A stretch of DNA of 64,000 bases from Syntrophomonas sp. DTU018 (lineage in GTDB: Bacteria > Bacillota > Syntrophomonadia > Syntrophomonadales > Syntrophomonadaceae): contig LFSR01000006.1 in assembly GCA_001513155.1 (NCBI GenBank), forward strand, positions 63,938 to 127,937. The letters are read 5' to 3'. Within the stretch, counting starts at the first letter, position 1. The number at the start of each line of letters is the position of its first letter. Below the pieces are notes generated by a model. That model ran no database searches. It was not told the DNA's origin and was given only the letters and a program-made list of their open reading frames with translations. This document shows, one piece after another, positions 26,883 to 35,078 of this stretch. A program made the translations under genes and the position numbers.

Positions 26883-27710
26883 ATGAACTGGCATGTACAG
26901 GAATTAATCAGAAAAGCCCTGGAGGAAGACATCGGCCATCAGGATATTACCACCGAGAACCTGATTGATGAAAATCAGCGCTCCCGGGGACTTTTTCTGG
27001 CCAAGTCAGCGGGAGTTGTGGCGGGAATAGCCGTAGCCGAACAGGTATTCCGCACTTTGGATAATGACATAGAGTTTACTGTCATAATCAATGATGGAGA
27101 AGAAGCAACCCCCGGGGATGTTATTGCCATGGTGGAAGGCCGCACCAGAACCCTTTTGATGGGGGAGAGAACCGCCCTTAATTTTCTGCAGCGGCTCAGC
27201 GGGATAGCTACCCGCACCCGGCGGATGGTGGAAATGATTCGCTACGAAAAAGCGGAGATCGTGGATACCCGCAAGACCACCCCGGGTTTGCGCTGGCTGG
27301 AAAAATACGCCGTCCGGGTAGGCGGAGCCCGCAATCACCGCTTTGGCCTGTATGATGGTGCTATGATTAAAGACAACCATATCAAAGCGGCGGGAGGAAT
27401 ACAGAAGGCCGTCTCCACCTTACGGGCCCGGCTTCCTCATACCATTAGAATTGAAGTGGAAGTGGAGAACCTGGAGCAGCTCCAGGAAGCGCTGGAAGCC
27501 CGGTCGGATATTATTTTACTGGATAACATGGATGTTGATACCCTGCGCCAGGCGGTGGAGATCACTGCCGGAAGGGCTCTTTTGGAAGCCTCCGGGGGCA
27601 TTACCGAGGAGACCTTAGTGGACGTAGCCCGTACCGGCGTGGACTTTATCTCCATAGGTGCTCTCACCCATTCAGCCGGCAGCCTGGATATCAGCTTCAA
27701 CCTGGAATAA
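26883..27710 (+). CDS. nadC: Nicotinate-nucleotide pyrophosphorylase (carboxylating)
   Basis: A 275-residue quinolinate phosphoribosyltransferase: EDIGHQDITTENL, ALNFLQRLSGIATRT, DTRKTTPGLRWLEKYAV, GGARNHRFGLYDGAMIKDNH and EASGGI. It converts quinolinate and PRPP to nicotinate mononucleotide, the step after NadA. A GGAGGATAACG site precedes the ATG. It belongs to the nadAB pathway but is set apart by the repeat cluster. Confidence 0.97.
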   Translation: MNWHVQELIRKALEEDIGHQDITTENLIDENQRSRGLFLAKSAGVVAGIAVAEQVFRTLDNDIEFTVIINDGEEATPGDVIAMVEGRTRTLLMGERTALNFLQRLSGIATRTRRMVEMIRYEKAEIVDTRKTTPGLRWLEKYAVRVGGARNHRFGLYDGAMIKDNHIKAAGGIQKAVSTLRARLPHTIRIEVEVENLEQLQEALEARSDIILLDNMDVDTLRQAVEITAGRALLEASGGITEETLVDVARTGVDFISIGALTHSAGSLDISFNLE

Positions 27711-27725
27711 GAAGGAGCTCCGAAG

Positions 27726-29180
27726 GTGCTTTTCAATTCCTACGAATACATTCTGCTATTTCTCCCCACAGTTGTATTAATTTATTACGCATTAAACCGC
27801 TATGGATACACCACCGGATCCAAAGTCTGGCTGGTACTGGCTTCCTGGTTTTTTTACAGCTATTGGAATCCGATTTATCTGCCCTTATTGCTGGGTTCTA
27901 TTTTGGTAAACTATTTTATTGGTACTTTGCTGCGCACCGGTCAGTGGGAGGATAAGATCCGCCGTTGGATCCTTGTTGCTGGACTGGCCTTTAACATTGG
28001 CCTGCTGGGGTATTTTAAATACGCCGATTTTTTTATCAGCAACCTGAATGCTGTTTTGGGCAGTCAATTCAACCTGCTCCATTTGCTGTTGCCCCTGGGC
28101 ATAAGCTTTTTTACTTTCCAGCAGATTGCTTACCTGGTGGACACCTACCGGGGTGAGGCCAGAGAGTATAGTTTTGTAAACTACGCGTTGTTTATCTCCT
28201 TCTTTCCTCAGCTGGTAGCCGGGCCCATAGTGCACCACAAGGAAATGATGTGGCAGTTCGAAGACCCGGACCGAAAACGCTGGATACCGGACAATGTCGC
28301 CCGGGGATTGTTCCTCTTTGTGCTGGGTCTGGCCAAAAAGGTGCTGATTGCTGATACTTTCGGGGTTTGGGCCACCTATGGATTCGACACGGCCACTTCC
28401 CTGACCCTGATAGAAGGCTGGATTACTTCCTTATCTTACAGCCTGCAGCTGTATTTTGATTTCAGCGCTTACTCGGATATGGCCATCGGTGCTGCCCTGC
28501 TGTTTAACATTAATCTGCCCATCAACTTTTTTTCACCCTATAAATCCACCTCCATCCAGGAGTTCTGGCGACGCTGGCATATGACTCTGAGCAGGTTCCT
28601 GCGGGACTATATTTACATTCCCCTGGGGGGTAACCGCATATCCGATTTTAATACTTACCGCAACCTTATGATTACCTTTTTAATCGGCGGACTGTGGCAC
28701 GGAGCCGGCTGGACCTTTGTCTTCTGGGGGTTCCTCCATGGCCTGGCCCTGGTCATAAACAGGGCCTGGCGCAAACTTGGGATCAGCTTGCCTAATTGGC
28801 TGAGCTGGCTGATTACTTTTAATTTTGTCAATGCTGCCTGGGTATTTTTCCGGGCGGAAACCTGGGCAGATGCCATCAAAGTCCTGCGGGCCATGGCCGG
28901 ATTAAGCGGGGTTGCCCTGCCTGTTTCCCTGGCCCAATACCTAGGTGACCTGAGCAGCCGGGGAGTGACTTTTGCCGCCCAGATGATGAACGGCAATCTG
29001 TTACCGGCGGCCCTGGCAGTTGTGGTGTTTATGGTAGTGGTATTAACTGTACGGAATTCCATTGAACTGAAAGACAGCTTCCGGCCCGGCTGGGCCAGCG
29101 CTGCAGTAGTCATTACCCTGGCGGTGGCTTCCATCCTCAGCCTCACCCGGGTGTCGGAATTCCTATACTTTAATTTCTAA
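27726..29180 (+). CDS. MBOAT-family O-acyltransferase (AlgI/PatA-like)
   Basis: A 484-residue membrane protein with about 10-12 hydrophobic segments: MLFNSYEYILLFLPTVVLIYY start, FFPQLVAGPIVH, QLYFDFSAYSDMAIG, QEFWRRWHMTLSRFLRDYIYIPLGG and the MBOAT active histidine in GGLWHGAGWTFVFWG (about residue 321). Family members such as AlgI and PatA pass acyl groups across the membrane to exported polysaccharides. GTG start with AAGGAG ahead, 15 bp after nadC. Its partner is probably the SGNH-like protein at 29531-30535. Confidence 0.9.
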   Translation: MLFNSYEYILLFLPTVVLIYYALNRYGYTTGSKVWLVLASWFFYSYWNPIYLPLLLGSILVNYFIGTLLRTGQWEDKIRRWILVAGLAFNIGLLGYFKYADFFISNLNAVLGSQFNLLHLLLPLGISFFTFQQIAYLVDTYRGEAREYSFVNYALFISFFPQLVAGPIVHHKEMMWQFEDPDRKRWIPDNVARGLFLFVLGLAKKVLIADTFGVWATYGFDTATSLTLIEGWITSLSYSLQLYFDFSAYSDMAIGAALLFNINLPINFFSPYKSTSIQEFWRRWHMTLSRFLRDYIYIPLGGNRISDFNTYRNLMITFLIGGLWHGAGWTFVFWGFLHGLALVINRAWRKLGISLPNWLSWLITFNFVNAAWVFFRAETWADAIKVLRAMAGLSGVALPVSLAQYLGDLSSRGVTFAAQMMNGNLLPAALAVVVFMVVVLTVRNSIELKDSFRPGWASAAVVITLAVASILSLTRVSEFLYFNF

Positions 29181-29203
29181 CGGGGAGCTCAGATTGCTAC
29201 CAG

Positions 29204-29257
29204 GCAAGAGTATTAGCCGGGCGAGGAGTCCCGGAGCGAGCCGGCTAATACTCCTGC
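29204..29257. repeat. MITE-like element, short copy (family 2)
   Basis: GAGTATTAGCCGG (29208-29220) and CCGGCTAATACTC (29241-29253) are perfect 13-bp inverted repeats, extended by GCA/TGC after one mismatch. The 20-bp middle, read on the other strand, contains CTCGCTCCGGGACTCCT as in the long copy at 12846-13055. The downstream 40 bp also match that copy. Confidence 0.75.
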
Positions 29258-29376
29258 ATCGAGCTGACATTCCTGAAAAGACTTGGTTAGCGTGACATTA
29301 AGGTTGCCACGCCCCAGACCGGGCTCGCAATTGTCACCTGTTGCGCAGACCACGGTGAATGAAAAGTCCTCTTATG

Positions 29377-29471
29377 TGTCATTGCGAGCCCCTGAAAGGG
29401 GCGCGGCAATCTCATTCGTCTATCTGTCTCCCCGATTGAGATCGCCACGCGCTACGCGCTCGCGATGACAC
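29377..29471. repeat. Family-1 inverted repeat, copy 15
   Basis: TGTCATTGCGAGCCCCTGAA ... GCTCGCGATGACAC. Together with the short MITE-like element it fills the 350-bp gap between the MBOAT gene and its SGNH-like partner; nothing else is seen. Confidence 0.82.
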
Positions 29472-29530
29472 AATTGGGAGTAATTTTCACAGCAGTGACA
29501 CGAAGTTGGGCAATAAACGAGGTGTGTATG

Positions 29531-30535
29531 ATGACCTATACCCGCTGGTTACGGGTGACATTGGGCATAATTCTGATTGTATTGCTGGGTGCAGCCGGGT
29601 TCAACGCCTGGATCGATCCCCTGTGGACCTTTGATCATGCCCACCGCTACAACTCCATCCAGGCCGGCTTTAATGAAAGGCAGCAGAAGACCAACCATCT
29701 TACTTTCACCAAACAACAGTATAATTCCCTGGTATTGGGCAGCAGCCGGGTAACCTATATTAACCAGCAGGAATTCGGGGCAGGTCCGGCCTATAATTAT
29801 GCTGTCAACAATATGCTCCCATATGAATATCCTGATTATATTGATTATGCGGTAAAGTGCAACGGAAAAGAGTTTGAGGTCATCTACATCGGGCTGGACT
29901 TCTTTGCTACCAATGGCAATCTGACCTTGCCCAACCGCTTTGAAGACCCGGCTTATTACATCCAGACCGCCCGGAAATTCGGCTATCGCTACTGGAGCCT
30001 GTTGTCCTTTGATACCCTTAAGTATTCCTGGCAGAACCTGCAGTCTTCCCGGGCAGGTTTACCGGTGAATTTTGCCTATAACCGCTCCAATGTCAAAACC
30101 CTGCAGCCTACTACCCCGGAGGAAAAGGAACAGCGCATCGCCGCCAATCTGGAGTGGTACTCCCGGGAAGCCTATGGCGGTGATTATGAATATGCCAGCA
30201 TAAAAAATATCCTCCAGACTCTAAAGGAACGCTATCCCAACACCCGTTTTGTACTGTTTACGACCCCTATTGCCGAACCTCTCTACCAGGAAATAGTCAA
30301 AGCCGGGCGGCTGCCCGACTACCAGCGCTGGATAAGAGAATGTGTGGAAGTCTTTGGCCAGGTCTATGATTTTACTACCCCCAATTCAGTTACCCGCAAC
30401 TGGGATTGCTTTTATGATGCCAGCCATGTTTATCCTCATGTAGGTACCTGGATTGCCCACCGGGTGTCCGGTATAGAGGACCCAACCATTCCCGAGGATT
30501 TCGGCAGATTGATTACCGCTGCTGATTTACCTTAA
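29531..30535 (+). CDS. Membrane-anchored SGNH-like protein, partner of the MBOAT acyltransferase
   Basis: A 334-residue protein with one N-terminal membrane segment (about 9-28) and an extracytoplasmic domain. The serine motif LVLGSSRVTY (about residue 66-75) and DASHVYPH (about 295) look like the first and last blocks of the SGNH/GDSL fold, as in AlgJ/AlgX or DltD-type proteins that work with MBOAT enzymes. The likely role is O-acylation of an exported polymer (inference). ATG at 29531 has GAGGTG 6 bases ahead; ATG at 29528 is the alternative. Confidence 0.75.
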   Translation: MTYTRWLRVTLGIILIVLLGAAGFNAWIDPLWTFDHAHRYNSIQAGFNERQQKTNHLTFTKQQYNSLVLGSSRVTYINQQEFGAGPAYNYAVNNMLPYEYPDYIDYAVKCNGKEFEVIYIGLDFFATNGNLTLPNRFEDPAYYIQTARKFGYRYWSLLSFDTLKYSWQNLQSSRAGLPVNFAYNRSNVKTLQPTTPEEKEQRIAANLEWYSREAYGGDYEYASIKNILQTLKERYPNTRFVLFTTPIAEPLYQEIVKAGRLPDYQRWIRECVEVFGQVYDFTTPNSVTRNWDCFYDASHVYPHVGTWIAHRVSGIEDPTIPEDFGRLITAADLP

Positions 30536-30545
30536 TAAACCCAGG

Positions 30546-30585
30546 TTGGCGAACAGTTAACCATATATTATAATATTGGTTAACT
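30546..30585 (+). promoter_or_regulatory. bioY promoter overlapped by a BirA-type operator
   Basis: TTGGCG (30546-30551), 17 bp, TATAAT (30569-30574). AGTTAACC (30555-30562) and GGTTAACT (30578-30585) are exact inverted repeats 15 bp apart with the -10 between them. This matches the known BirA operator pattern TTAACC-N15-GGTTAA, so biotin-BirA should block RNA polymerase here. Confidence 0.82.
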
Positions 30586-30605
30586 AACCACAAGGAGTCA
30601 ACCTT

Positions 30606-31166
30606 ATGACCATTTCCACCCGTGAAATTGCTTTAGCTGCTCTATTTACCGCTCTGATGTGTGCCCTGACTATTGTGGTGCGAGTAGCCCAGCCGGTGGT
30701 AATCATACCTTTCAGCCTGCAGCCTTTGATAATGCTCCTGGCTGCTGCCCTGCTGTCGCCCCGGGCAGTGTTCTTAAGCATGCTGGCTTATCTGCTGTTG
30801 GGTTTGATAGGGCTGCCGGTGTTCTCCGTGCCTCCCTATGGGGGACCTGCCTATGTACTGGTACCCAGTTTCGGCTTCCTGCTGGCCTTTCCCCTGGCAG
30901 GCTGGGTACAGTCTCACCTGATCAGAAGCTTTTCCCCGGTTAACCTGACCCTGGCCGGCCTGGCAGCTATCATGATCTATTACTTGATCGGCCTGCCCTA
31001 TATGTATCTGATCCTGAATTTTTACCTGGGAAATACCGTTAATATCCTGCAGGTCTTAAAAATAGGTTTCATACCGTTTATAATATTCGATGTAATCAAA
31101 CTGGCGGTGGCCGTCTGGCTGAGCCTGGAAGTGAGCAGGAGATTAAACCTGAAAAGAGAAGTTTAG
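30606..31166 (+). CDS. bioY: Biotin transporter BioY (ECF S component)
   Basis: A 186-residue membrane protein with six hydrophobic segments: [14 protein letters not shown] near the start, [28 protein letters not shown] and the [22 protein letters not shown] segment typical of BioY. It binds biotin and works alone or with an ECF energising module, which is not in this window. The BirA-type operator directly upstream supports the substrate. AAGGAG precedes the ATG. Confidence 0.94.
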   Translation: MTISTREIALAALFTALMCALTIVVRVAQPVVIIPFSLQPLIMLLAAALLSPRAVFLSMLAYLLLGLIGLPVFSVPPYGGPAYVLVPSFGFLLAFPLAGWVQSHLIRSFSPVNLTLAGLAAIMIYYLIGLPYMYLILNFYLGNTVNILQVLKIGFIPFIIFDVIKLAVAVWLSLEVSRRLNLKREV

Positions 31167-31206
31167 TGGACAGGTGCAATGCCGGTGGTATGAGGAGGGA
31201 CCACAA

Positions 31207-31974
31207 ATGATACTGGTTTTCGACGTAGGCAATACCAATATAGTAGTCGGGGTTATTGAAGGGGACAAGCTGCTCAACCATTGGCGATTGCGAACTGACA
31301 ATATGCGCACCAGTGATGAGTACGGCATCTACCTCAAGTCCTTGTTTGAATATCATAACCTGGACATGGCCAGTATAAAGGCAGTAGTTATTTCTTCGGT
31401 GGTACCCAGTCTTAATATAGAACTGGAAACCATGAGTGAGCGCTACTTCCACTGCAAGCCCCTGGTAGTGGGGCCCGGCATCAAAACCGGCCTGGCCATT
31501 AAATACGACAATCCCCGGGAGGTTGGAGCCGACCGGGTGGTGAATGCGGTAGCAGCTTATCACAAATATGGCGGTCCCTTGATTATCGTGGACTTCGGCA
31601 CGGCTACCACTTTCTGCGTGGTGAACGCCAAGGGAGAATACCTGGGGGGAGCTATCGCCCCCGGCATCCGCATATCCACCGATGCCCTGGTAGCCAGAGC
31701 TGCAAAATTGCCGCGCGTGGAACTGGTAAAACCCAAGAGCGTTATTGGCCGTAACACGGTGGCCAGTATGCAGTCCGGCATTATCTATGGTTTCGTAGGC
31801 CAGGTAGAGGGCATTATTAATCGCATGAAGCGGGAGATTGAAGGGGATCCTTTGGTGATCGCTACCGGCGGGCTAGCCAATATTATAGCCCAGGAAACCG
31901 ACAGCATTCAGCTGGTAGATGAGTTCCTTACCCTGGACGGGCTGCGCATCATCTATGAGTTAAATCGGGGGTAA
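31207..31974 (+). CDS. coaX: Type III pantothenate kinase
   Basis: A 255-residue CoaX of the ASKHA fold: [16 protein letters not shown], the [12 protein letters not shown] motif, [13 protein letters not shown] and [11 protein letters not shown]. It phosphorylates pantothenate made by the pan genes upstream, the first step to CoA, and is insensitive to CoA feedback as a family. An upstream in-frame TTG at 31174 is less likely: ATG at 31207 has GAGGAGGGA ahead. It lies 2 bp ahead of dusB. Confidence 0.95.
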   Translation: MILVFDVGNTNIVVGVIEGDKLLNHWRLRTDNMRTSDEYGIYLKSLFEYHNLDMASIKAVVISSVVPSLNIELETMSERYFHCKPLVVGPGIKTGLAIKYDNPREVGADRVVNAVAAYHKYGGPLIIVDFGTATTFCVVNAKGEYLGGAIAPGIRISTDALVARAAKLPRVELVKPKSVIGRNTVASMQSGIIYGFVGQVEGIINRMKREIEGDPLVIATGGLANIIAQETDSIQLVDEFLTLDGLRIIYELNRG

Positions 31975-31975
31975 T

Positions 31976-32941
31976 ATGATTAAAATAGGCAATGTTGTAA
32001 TTCCCAACCGGGTCTTTTCCGCCCCCATGGCGGGAGTCACGGATAAAGCATTTCGCCAGATCATCCGGTCCTGCGGGGCCGGATTAATTTATACGGAAAT
32101 GATCAGCGACATGGGGCTGGTCTATGGGCAGCAGCGCACCCATAAAATGCTGGACCTGCAGGGGGAAGAACCGCCCCTGGCAGTGCAGATTTTTGGCAGT
32201 GAGCCGGAGCCTATGGCTCAGGCAGCCCAGCTGGCAGCCAGCCAGGGAGCTGATATTGTGGATATAAACATGGGCTGCCCAACTCCCAAAATTGTGAAAA
32301 ACGGTGAGGGAGCGGCTCTGATGCTGGATATTCCCCGGGCCCGGCGGATAATCCGAGCGGTGGTTAACGCTGTTCCAGTGCCGGTAACGGTGAAAATGCG
32401 CCTGGGCTGGAGCCGTGACCAGATCAATTACCTGGAATTAGCCGAGGCTGCTCAGGAGGAGGGGGCCGCGGCCGTGGCTCTCCATGCCCGCACCCGGGAT
32501 CAGTTCTACTCCGGACAGGCTGATTGGAGTCATATTGCTTGCTTGAAAAAGCATCTGGAAATACCGGTTATCGGCAACGGAGATATCTGGACCGCCGAGG
32601 ATGCCCTGGGCATGGCGGAGAAAACCGGATGTGACGCAGTAATGATCGGCAGAGGCATCATGGGCAATCCTTTCCTCATCCGGGAAGCCGTTGCTCTGTT
32701 AGAAAGAGGGGAGCGAATTTCCCCGCCAACTTTGGAGGAAAAACTAGCCCTGGCCGCTCGCCACCTGGATCTGGCCTGTCAATACAAAGGAGAGAATGTG
32801 GCCGTCAGGGAAATGCGCAAGCACTTCTCCTGGTACCTGAAAGGTATGCGGGGGGCTGCCCAACTGCGCCAGCAGATCAACCAGGCCACCACCCGCCAGC
32901 AACTGCTGGACATTTTCCATAGCGCCCAACCCAGAAAATAA
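31976..32941 (+). CDS. dusB: tRNA-dihydrouridine synthase B
   Basis: A 321-residue FMN enzyme: SAPMAGVTDKAFRQI, YTEMISDMGL, DINMGCPTPKIVKNGEGAAL with the catalytic cysteine, ARTRDQFYSG, GNGDIWTAEDA and MIGRGIMGNP. It reduces uridines in the tRNA D-loop. The ATG almost touches the coaX stop (2-bp gap). Position in the coaX ... dusB ... lysS order is as in Bacillus. Confidence 0.96.
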   Translation: MIKIGNVVIPNRVFSAPMAGVTDKAFRQIIRSCGAGLIYTEMISDMGLVYGQQRTHKMLDLQGEEPPLAVQIFGSEPEPMAQAAQLAASQGADIVDINMGCPTPKIVKNGEGAALMLDIPRARRIIRAVVNAVPVPVTVKMRLGWSRDQINYLELAEAAQEEGAAAVALHARTRDQFYSGQADWSHIACLKKHLEIPVIGNGDIWTAEDALGMAEKTGCDAVMIGRGIMGNPFLIREAVALLERGERISPPTLEEKLALAARHLDLACQYKGENVAVREMRKHFSWYLKGMRGAAQLRQQINQATTRQQLLDIFHSAQPRK

Positions 32942-32999
32942 ACATCACCATGTTATTGCTTTCAAAATGGCTGTCTAATGTCAGAAAATAGCTCCACAT

Positions 33000-33099
33000 T
33001 GTATCATTGCGAGCGCGTAGCGCGTGGCGATCTCAACCGGTAAGCCCGGCTGATTATGAATGAGATTGCCACGCCCCTTTCAGGGGCTCGCAATGACAA
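33000..33099. repeat. Family-1 inverted repeat, copy 9
   Basis: TGTATCATTGCGAGCGCG ... GGCTCGCAATGACA, in the opposite orientation to copies 1 and 4 and sharing their CCGGTAAGCCCGGCTGATTA centre and the AATTAAGAATTCCTTTCATAG flank. First of three copies in the 660-bp gap after dusB. Confidence 0.83.
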
Positions 33100-33217
33100 T
33101 TAAGAATTCCTTTCATAGCGACGACAGACTTAAGTTTTCGTTTATCGTGGCCTGATATTCAGGTGATAATTGCTGTGAAAATAATCTTGTGTCATTGCTG
33201 TGAAAATGACTGCTTTG

Positions 33218-33315
33218 TGTCATCGCGAGCGCGTAGCGCGTGGCGATCTCAACCGGTAAGCCCGGCTGATTATGAATGAGATTGCCACGCCCCTTTCAGG
33301 GGCTCGCAATGACAC
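33218..33315. repeat. Family-1 inverted repeat, copy 10
   Basis: TGTCATCGCGAGCGCGTAGC ... GGCTCGCAATGACAC; more than 90 bp nearly identical to copy 9, separated by the CGTGGCCTGATATTCAGGTG module. Confidence 0.85.
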
Positions 33316-33355
33316 ATAAGAGGACTTTTCATTCATCGTGGCCTGTGCTTCAGGT

Positions 33356-33445
33356 GATAATTGCGAGCGCAGCGAAGCAATCATTAACGGTGCCTGTAGG
33401 TATGTGAACGAGATCGCCACGGCACTACGTGCCTCGCGATGACAC
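33356..33445. repeat. Family-1 inverted repeat, copy 11 (left end altered)
   Basis: Has ATAATTGCGAGCGCAGCGAAG in place of the usual TGTCA start, the AACGGTGCCTGTAGGTATGT centre of copy 5, and a normal CTCGCGATGACAC end. A short fragment (GCAGCGCGTGGCGAACTCG) follows at about 33474. Confidence 0.75.
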
Positions 33446-33530
33446 GAAAGGAAGCTATTTTCACAGCAAAGACGCAGCGCGTGGCGAACTCGTCCAATAT
33501 ACAGGCAGTATTTGCCATATCCCTTCTTTC

Positions 33531-33559
33531 TTGCCAGCTCATACCCAGGGTGGTAAAAT
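33531..33559 (+). promoter_or_regulatory. Sigma-A promoter of the HTH-led three-gene cluster
   Basis: TTGCCA (33531-33536), a 17-bp spacer and TAAAAT (33554-33559) with an upstream TG, just beyond the last repeat and 42 bases ahead of the regulator start. Confidence 0.65.
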
Positions 33560-33601
33560 AATCTCATAGTTGTGTACAATTTTGTGCTCAGCGAGGGTAA
33601 A

Positions 33602-34135
33602 ATGGATTTCTATCGTATTCAGGACAAAATCATCAGCTGGCAGAAAATCGAAAAGACCCTGCGCAAAGCCTTGACCATGAGAGCGCGGGGATTTTCTCAA
33701 CAGGAGGTGGCCGACCGGCTGCAGATAGACCGGACCTTCATTTCCCGGCTGGAAGGTATCGGTGAGCTGCGGAAAGGGCAATCTATAGCTTTTGTAGGCT
33801 TTCCCATAGCTAACAAGGATGAGATTAAGGAATTGCTGGAAAATGAAGGCTGCGATTTCATATTGATTATGAATGAACAGGAACGGCTTGATTTTATCAA
33901 CCAGCGCAACGGCAAGCAGATGCTGGATGATCTGATGGATCTGACCGCCCAAGTGCGCTCCTATGACACCATCATCTGTGTAGGATCCGATCAAAGGATA
34001 AAACTATTTGAAAGATTACTGGACGGGCAAGTCATATCAATTGAAATAGGATCTTCACCCATTACCGAGGACAAATGGGTTGATCCCCAGGAAATCCGCA
34101 AAATACTGCGTTCTATTAAATCTGCCCGGGGATAA
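33602..34135 (+). CDS. HTH regulator of unknown function heading a three-gene cluster
   Basis: A 177-residue protein. Residues 20-55 carry an XRE-like helix-turn-helix (GFSQQEVADRLQIDRTFISR), followed by a roughly 110-residue alpha/beta domain (QSIAFVGFPIANKDEIKELL ... TIICVGSDQRIKLFERLL) that I do not recognise. The two later genes follow at 28 bp and by overlap, so it probably regulates or works with them. ATG at 33602 (GAGGGT ahead) is preferred to a TTG 30 bases upstream. Confidence 0.78.
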   Translation: MDFYRIQDKIISWQKIEKTLRKALTMRARGFSQQEVADRLQIDRTFISRLEGIGELRKGQSIAFVGFPIANKDEIKELLENEGCDFILIMNEQERLDFINQRNGKQMLDDLMDLTAQVRSYDTIICVGSDQRIKLFERLLDGQVISIEIGSSPITEDKWVDPQEIRKILRSIKSARG

Positions 34136-34163
34136 GGGCATATTAAGCTAAGGAGGGTTTCGC

Positions 34164-35078
34164 TTGAAACACATCGTCAGCGTTAGTCTGGGTTCCTCGA
34201 AACGAGATCATGCTTTTGAAATCGACTTTTTTGGCGAACATTTCCTGATTGAACGGATCGGGACCGATGGTGATTGGGATAAGGCTATCGAGCTGATTCG
34301 CAAATTTGACGGTAAGGTGGATGCCTTCGGGATGGGCGGCATCGACCTGTATATATACATTGCCGGCAAACGGTATATTATCAAAGATGCCAAACGGTTG
34401 GTGGCAGAGGCCAAAAAGACTCCCATGGTGGACGGCAGCGGCCTGAAAAATACCCTGGAGCGCAAGTGCATCATGGATGTGCAGCAGGAAGGGATATTGG
34501 ACCTGCGGGGCAAGAAAGTACTTATGGTCTGTGCCGTGGACCGGTTTGGCATGGCGGAAGCCTTTGCCGAAGTGGGTGCTCAGCTGACCCTGGGTGATCT
34601 TATTTATACCGTGGGGGTGCCGATACCGATGCATTCCCTGAAAACCCTGGCGGTAGTGGGCAGAATTTTCGCGCCTTTTGTGGTCAGAATGCCCTTTGAT
34701 AAACTGTATCCCACTGGCTCCAATCAGGAAGTCATAATTCCCAAGCACTCCAAATATTATTATGATGCGGAAGTTCTAGCCGGTGATTTCCTGTATATTC
34801 GCCGTTATCTGCCCGAAAAACTGAACGGTCAGGTAATTATAACCAATACTACTACTCCCGATGACATGAAAATGCTGAAAGCTCGTGGCATCAGCAAGGT
34901 TATCACCACTACACCGGATATGGGCGGACGTTCCTTTGGCACCAATGTAATCGAAGCGGTAATGGTGACCCTGATCGGACGTCCCATTGACCAGATTGCT
35001 CCGGAAGATTATTATGCCATGCTTAAGGAACTGGATTTCAAACCGGGGGTAACCGACCTGGAGAAACTGGATGCTTGA
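34164..35078 (+). CDS. Protein annotated elsewhere as quinate 5-dehydrogenase-like; true role unknown
   Basis: A 304-residue protein. The N-terminal part (KHIVSVSLGSSKRDHAFEID ... DAFGMGGIDLYIYIAGKRY) and the middle (LDLRGKKVLMVCAVDRFGMAEAF) suggest two alpha/beta domains, the second possibly Rossmann-like. I recall homologues in related Clostridia carrying a quinate/shikimate dehydrogenase label, but no aromatic-pathway gene is nearby and no shikimate-dehydrogenase motif is clear. The TTG start has AAGGAGGGT ahead. It overlaps the next gene by 8 bases, so the two products may act together. Confidence 0.72.
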   Translation: MKHIVSVSLGSSKRDHAFEIDFFGEHFLIERIGTDGDWDKAIELIRKFDGKVDAFGMGGIDLYIYIAGKRYIIKDAKRLVAEAKKTPMVDGSGLKNTLERKCIMDVQQEGILDLRGKKVLMVCAVDRFGMAEAFAEVGAQLTLGDLIYTVGVPIPMHSLKTLAVVGRIFAPFVVRMPFDKLYPTGSNQEVIIPKHSKYYYDAEVLAGDFLYIRRYLPEKLNGQVIITNTTTPDDMKMLKARGISKVITTTPDMGGRSFGTNVIEAVMVTLIGRPIDQIAPEDYYAMLKELDFKPGVTDLEKLDA

